Of a DNA stretch of 64,000 bases, positions 63,029-64,000 are shown one piece after another. Numbering within the stretch: position 1 is the stretch's first letter; the number at the start of each line of letters is the position of its first letter. The translations under genes were made by a program, and so were the position numbers. The stretch spans positions 372,001-436,000 of the forward strand of contig JAEXDA010000043.1 in NCBI GenBank assembly GCA_023401925.1, in the 5' to 3' direction. The notes beneath the pieces were generated by a model that had not been told where the DNA came from, did not search any database, and saw only the letters and a program-made list of their open reading frames with translations. This DNA is from Bacillota bacterium (GTDB taxonomy: Bacteria > Bacillota > UBA4882 > UBA8346).

Positions 63029-63628
63029 GTGTTAAAAAGGATTTTAATGTTAGGAGCTACAATATTGATGTTATCTTTGGAAGTTCTCCCGGTTAACGCA
63101 GCGGTTATGCATAACATTCAAAACGGGGATACTCTATATAAAATTGCCGTGAATAATGGAACTTCAGTTCGGGAGTTAAAACAAAACAATGGTCTGTTTG
63201 GAGACCGTATTTATCCTGGAAGCCAACTGGTCATCCCGGAGAACTTCAATGCTTCTCAAGGAAGCTCTATTAAAAAAGGGGATATCGATTTATTGGCACG
63301 GCTGGTTACTGCCGAGGCCGGAGCTGAACCTTTTAAGGGCAAGGTTGCAGTAGCTTCGGTAATTTTAAATCGTTCGGAGGATAAGAATTTTCCCAAAACG
63401 ATTGCCGGAAATATTTTTCAACCCCATCAGTTTGAATCCGTGTCGAATGGTTTGATTTGGGAAAAACCAACCGAAGATTCCTACCAAGCAGCCAAGGTTG
63501 CTCTCAAAGGATGGGATCCGACCTATGGCGCGAAGTATTTCTTTAATCCGGCTAAATTAAAAGGTCCATCATGGATGTGGAGCCGGAAGATTGTTGAAAG
63601 AATCGGCAATCATGTTTTTGGAGTGTAA
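63029..63628 (+). CDS. LysM and SleB/CwlJ-type cell-wall hydrolase
   Basis: The 199-residue secreted protein starts at a GTG after AGAAGGAGG. It has a signal peptide ending near LPVNAAVM and one LysM domain (about 35-78, MHNIQNGDTLYKIAVNNG ... GSQLVIPE). A Hydrolase_2 domain (about 88-199) follows, with the catalytic-type Glu in RLVTAEAGAEPFKGKVAVAS and FQPHQFESVSNG. Relatives are spore-cortex lytic enzymes or vegetative muramidases. The domain pair resembles SleB/YkvT-like proteins, but the sequence alone cannot tell whether it acts in germination. Confidence 0.88.
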   Translation: MLKRILMLGATILMLSLEVLPVNAAVMHNIQNGDTLYKIAVNNGTSVRELKQNNGLFGDRIYPGSQLVIPENFNASQGSSIKKGDIDLLARLVTAEAGAEPFKGKVAVASVILNRSEDKNFPKTIAGNIFQPHQFESVSNGLIWEKPTEDSYQAAKVALKGWDPTYGAKYFFNPAKLKGPSWMWSRKIVERIGNHVFGV

Positions 63629-63707
63629 AATTTTTCTTGTGGAAAAGAGCTGAGCTAGATTATAAACTCTAGGCACGGCCCTTTTCTCCTACATAATAAA
63701 AGCTAGC

Positions 63708-64000
63708 TTAGCCCTTCTTTTGATATTTACCGCGCTTGGTGTAATGGGTATGCAGATAATAATGGGAATTTTCACCCAGGGGTTTGCCGAGAAAATCTTG
63801 ATATAATTCTTGTACAGCCGGGTTTTGATGAGATTTGCGAATCGGCATCCCTTTGTCTTCATCATAAATTGCTTTGATGCGGGCTAGCCGTGTTTCCAAA
63901 TTGGTCGGGAATGGTTGGCCGCCGCCGCCGATACAACCACCGGGACAGCACATGACTTCGATAAATTGATAGTCTGCAGTATCTTCTTTAATTTTTTCCA
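63708..64000 (-). CDS. [FeFe]-hydrogenase catalytic subunit, C-terminus only
   Basis: The frame is open to the window edge, so only the last 97 or so residues are seen. They contain the H-cluster motif EVMCCPGGCIGGGGQP, with cysteines that bind the bridging cluster, then the small-subunit-like helical end (RLARIKAIYDEDKG, KSHQNPAVQELYQDFLG). A YLHTHYTKRGKY tail is typical of HydA/HndD-type bifurcating hydrogenases. It reduces protons to H2 or the reverse and fits the fermentative genes nearby. Confidence 0.92.
   Translation of the reverse strand, partial: EKIKEDTADYQFIEVMCCPGGCIGGGGQPFPTNLETRLARIKAIYDEDKGMPIRKSHQNPAVQELYQDFLGKPLGENSHYYLHTHYTKRGKYQKKG

Noticed and set aside
1..64000. rRNA or tRNA genes
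   Set aside because: No cloverleaf with GGTTCGAATC-type T-arms and no rRNA consensus stretches were noticed on reading; a covariance-model search would be needed to be certain.

Overview
This window looks like the chromosome of an anaerobic, fermentative member of the Bacillota (Firmicutes). The evidence is strong AGGAGG-type ribosome binding sites, a LexA/YneA-like divergent SOS pair, MutSL-MiaA-Hfq in one cluster, pyruvate formate-lyase with its activase, a hybrid cluster protein, MurJ, a SleB/CwlJ-type cell-wall hydrolase and the C-terminus of an [FeFe]-hydrogenase at the right edge. I cannot name the genus.

Left core (1-29,384). It begins with a 5'-truncated EF-G-type GTPase, then a repeat-rich stretch without genes. 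A MarR-type regulator follows; its palindromic operator recurs before a QueG-like iron-sulfur protein and in the promoter of an ABC efflux operon (FtsX-like permease, LolD-like ATPase, lipoprotein adaptor). A TPP riboswitch then precedes a thiamine ABC importer (thiB-thiP-thiQ). Next come mutS-mutL-miaA-hfq, dapF, pheA, a YnbB-like PLP enzyme, a HEAT-repeat protein, surE, lexA with three SOS boxes, a YneA-like LysM protein and an Hsp20.

Mobile region (29,524-46,845). A Tn7-like transposon of 17,312 bp can be delimited from the sequence: AGTACA.../...TGTACT ends with related internal repeats, flanked by a 5-bp duplication ATTAA. All its protein-coding genes are on the minus strand. At the right are tnsA, tnsB (interrupted by an in-frame TAG), tnsC and a TniQ/TnsD-type target selector. 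Cargo comprises an IS256-like relic, a Hachiman-type defence pair (hamA-hamB) followed by a small membrane protein, a small unknown protein, a tyrosine recombinase with an inverted repeat upstream, a putative PD-(D/E)XK nuclease, an AAA+ ATPase paired with an S8 subtilase that has lost its catalytic serine region, and a frameshifted YjzC-like gene. The right end also holds what looks like a pair of overlapping opposite-strand small RNAs.

Scar region (46,846-50,150). An IS3-like relic, an ArsR-family regulator, an ABC-2 exporter whose ATPase gene is frameshifted, an ArsR-tail relic and a decayed second copy of tnsA suggest repeated insertions here. Two identically spaced 20-bp sites probably bind the ArsR protein.

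Right core (50,154-64,000). This holds hcp, pflA-pflB, an Amidase_3 cell-wall amidase, hisE-hisG, an ABC-F protein, murJ, the LysM cell-wall hydrolase and the hydrogenase fragment. I saw no rRNA, tRNA or CRISPR array.
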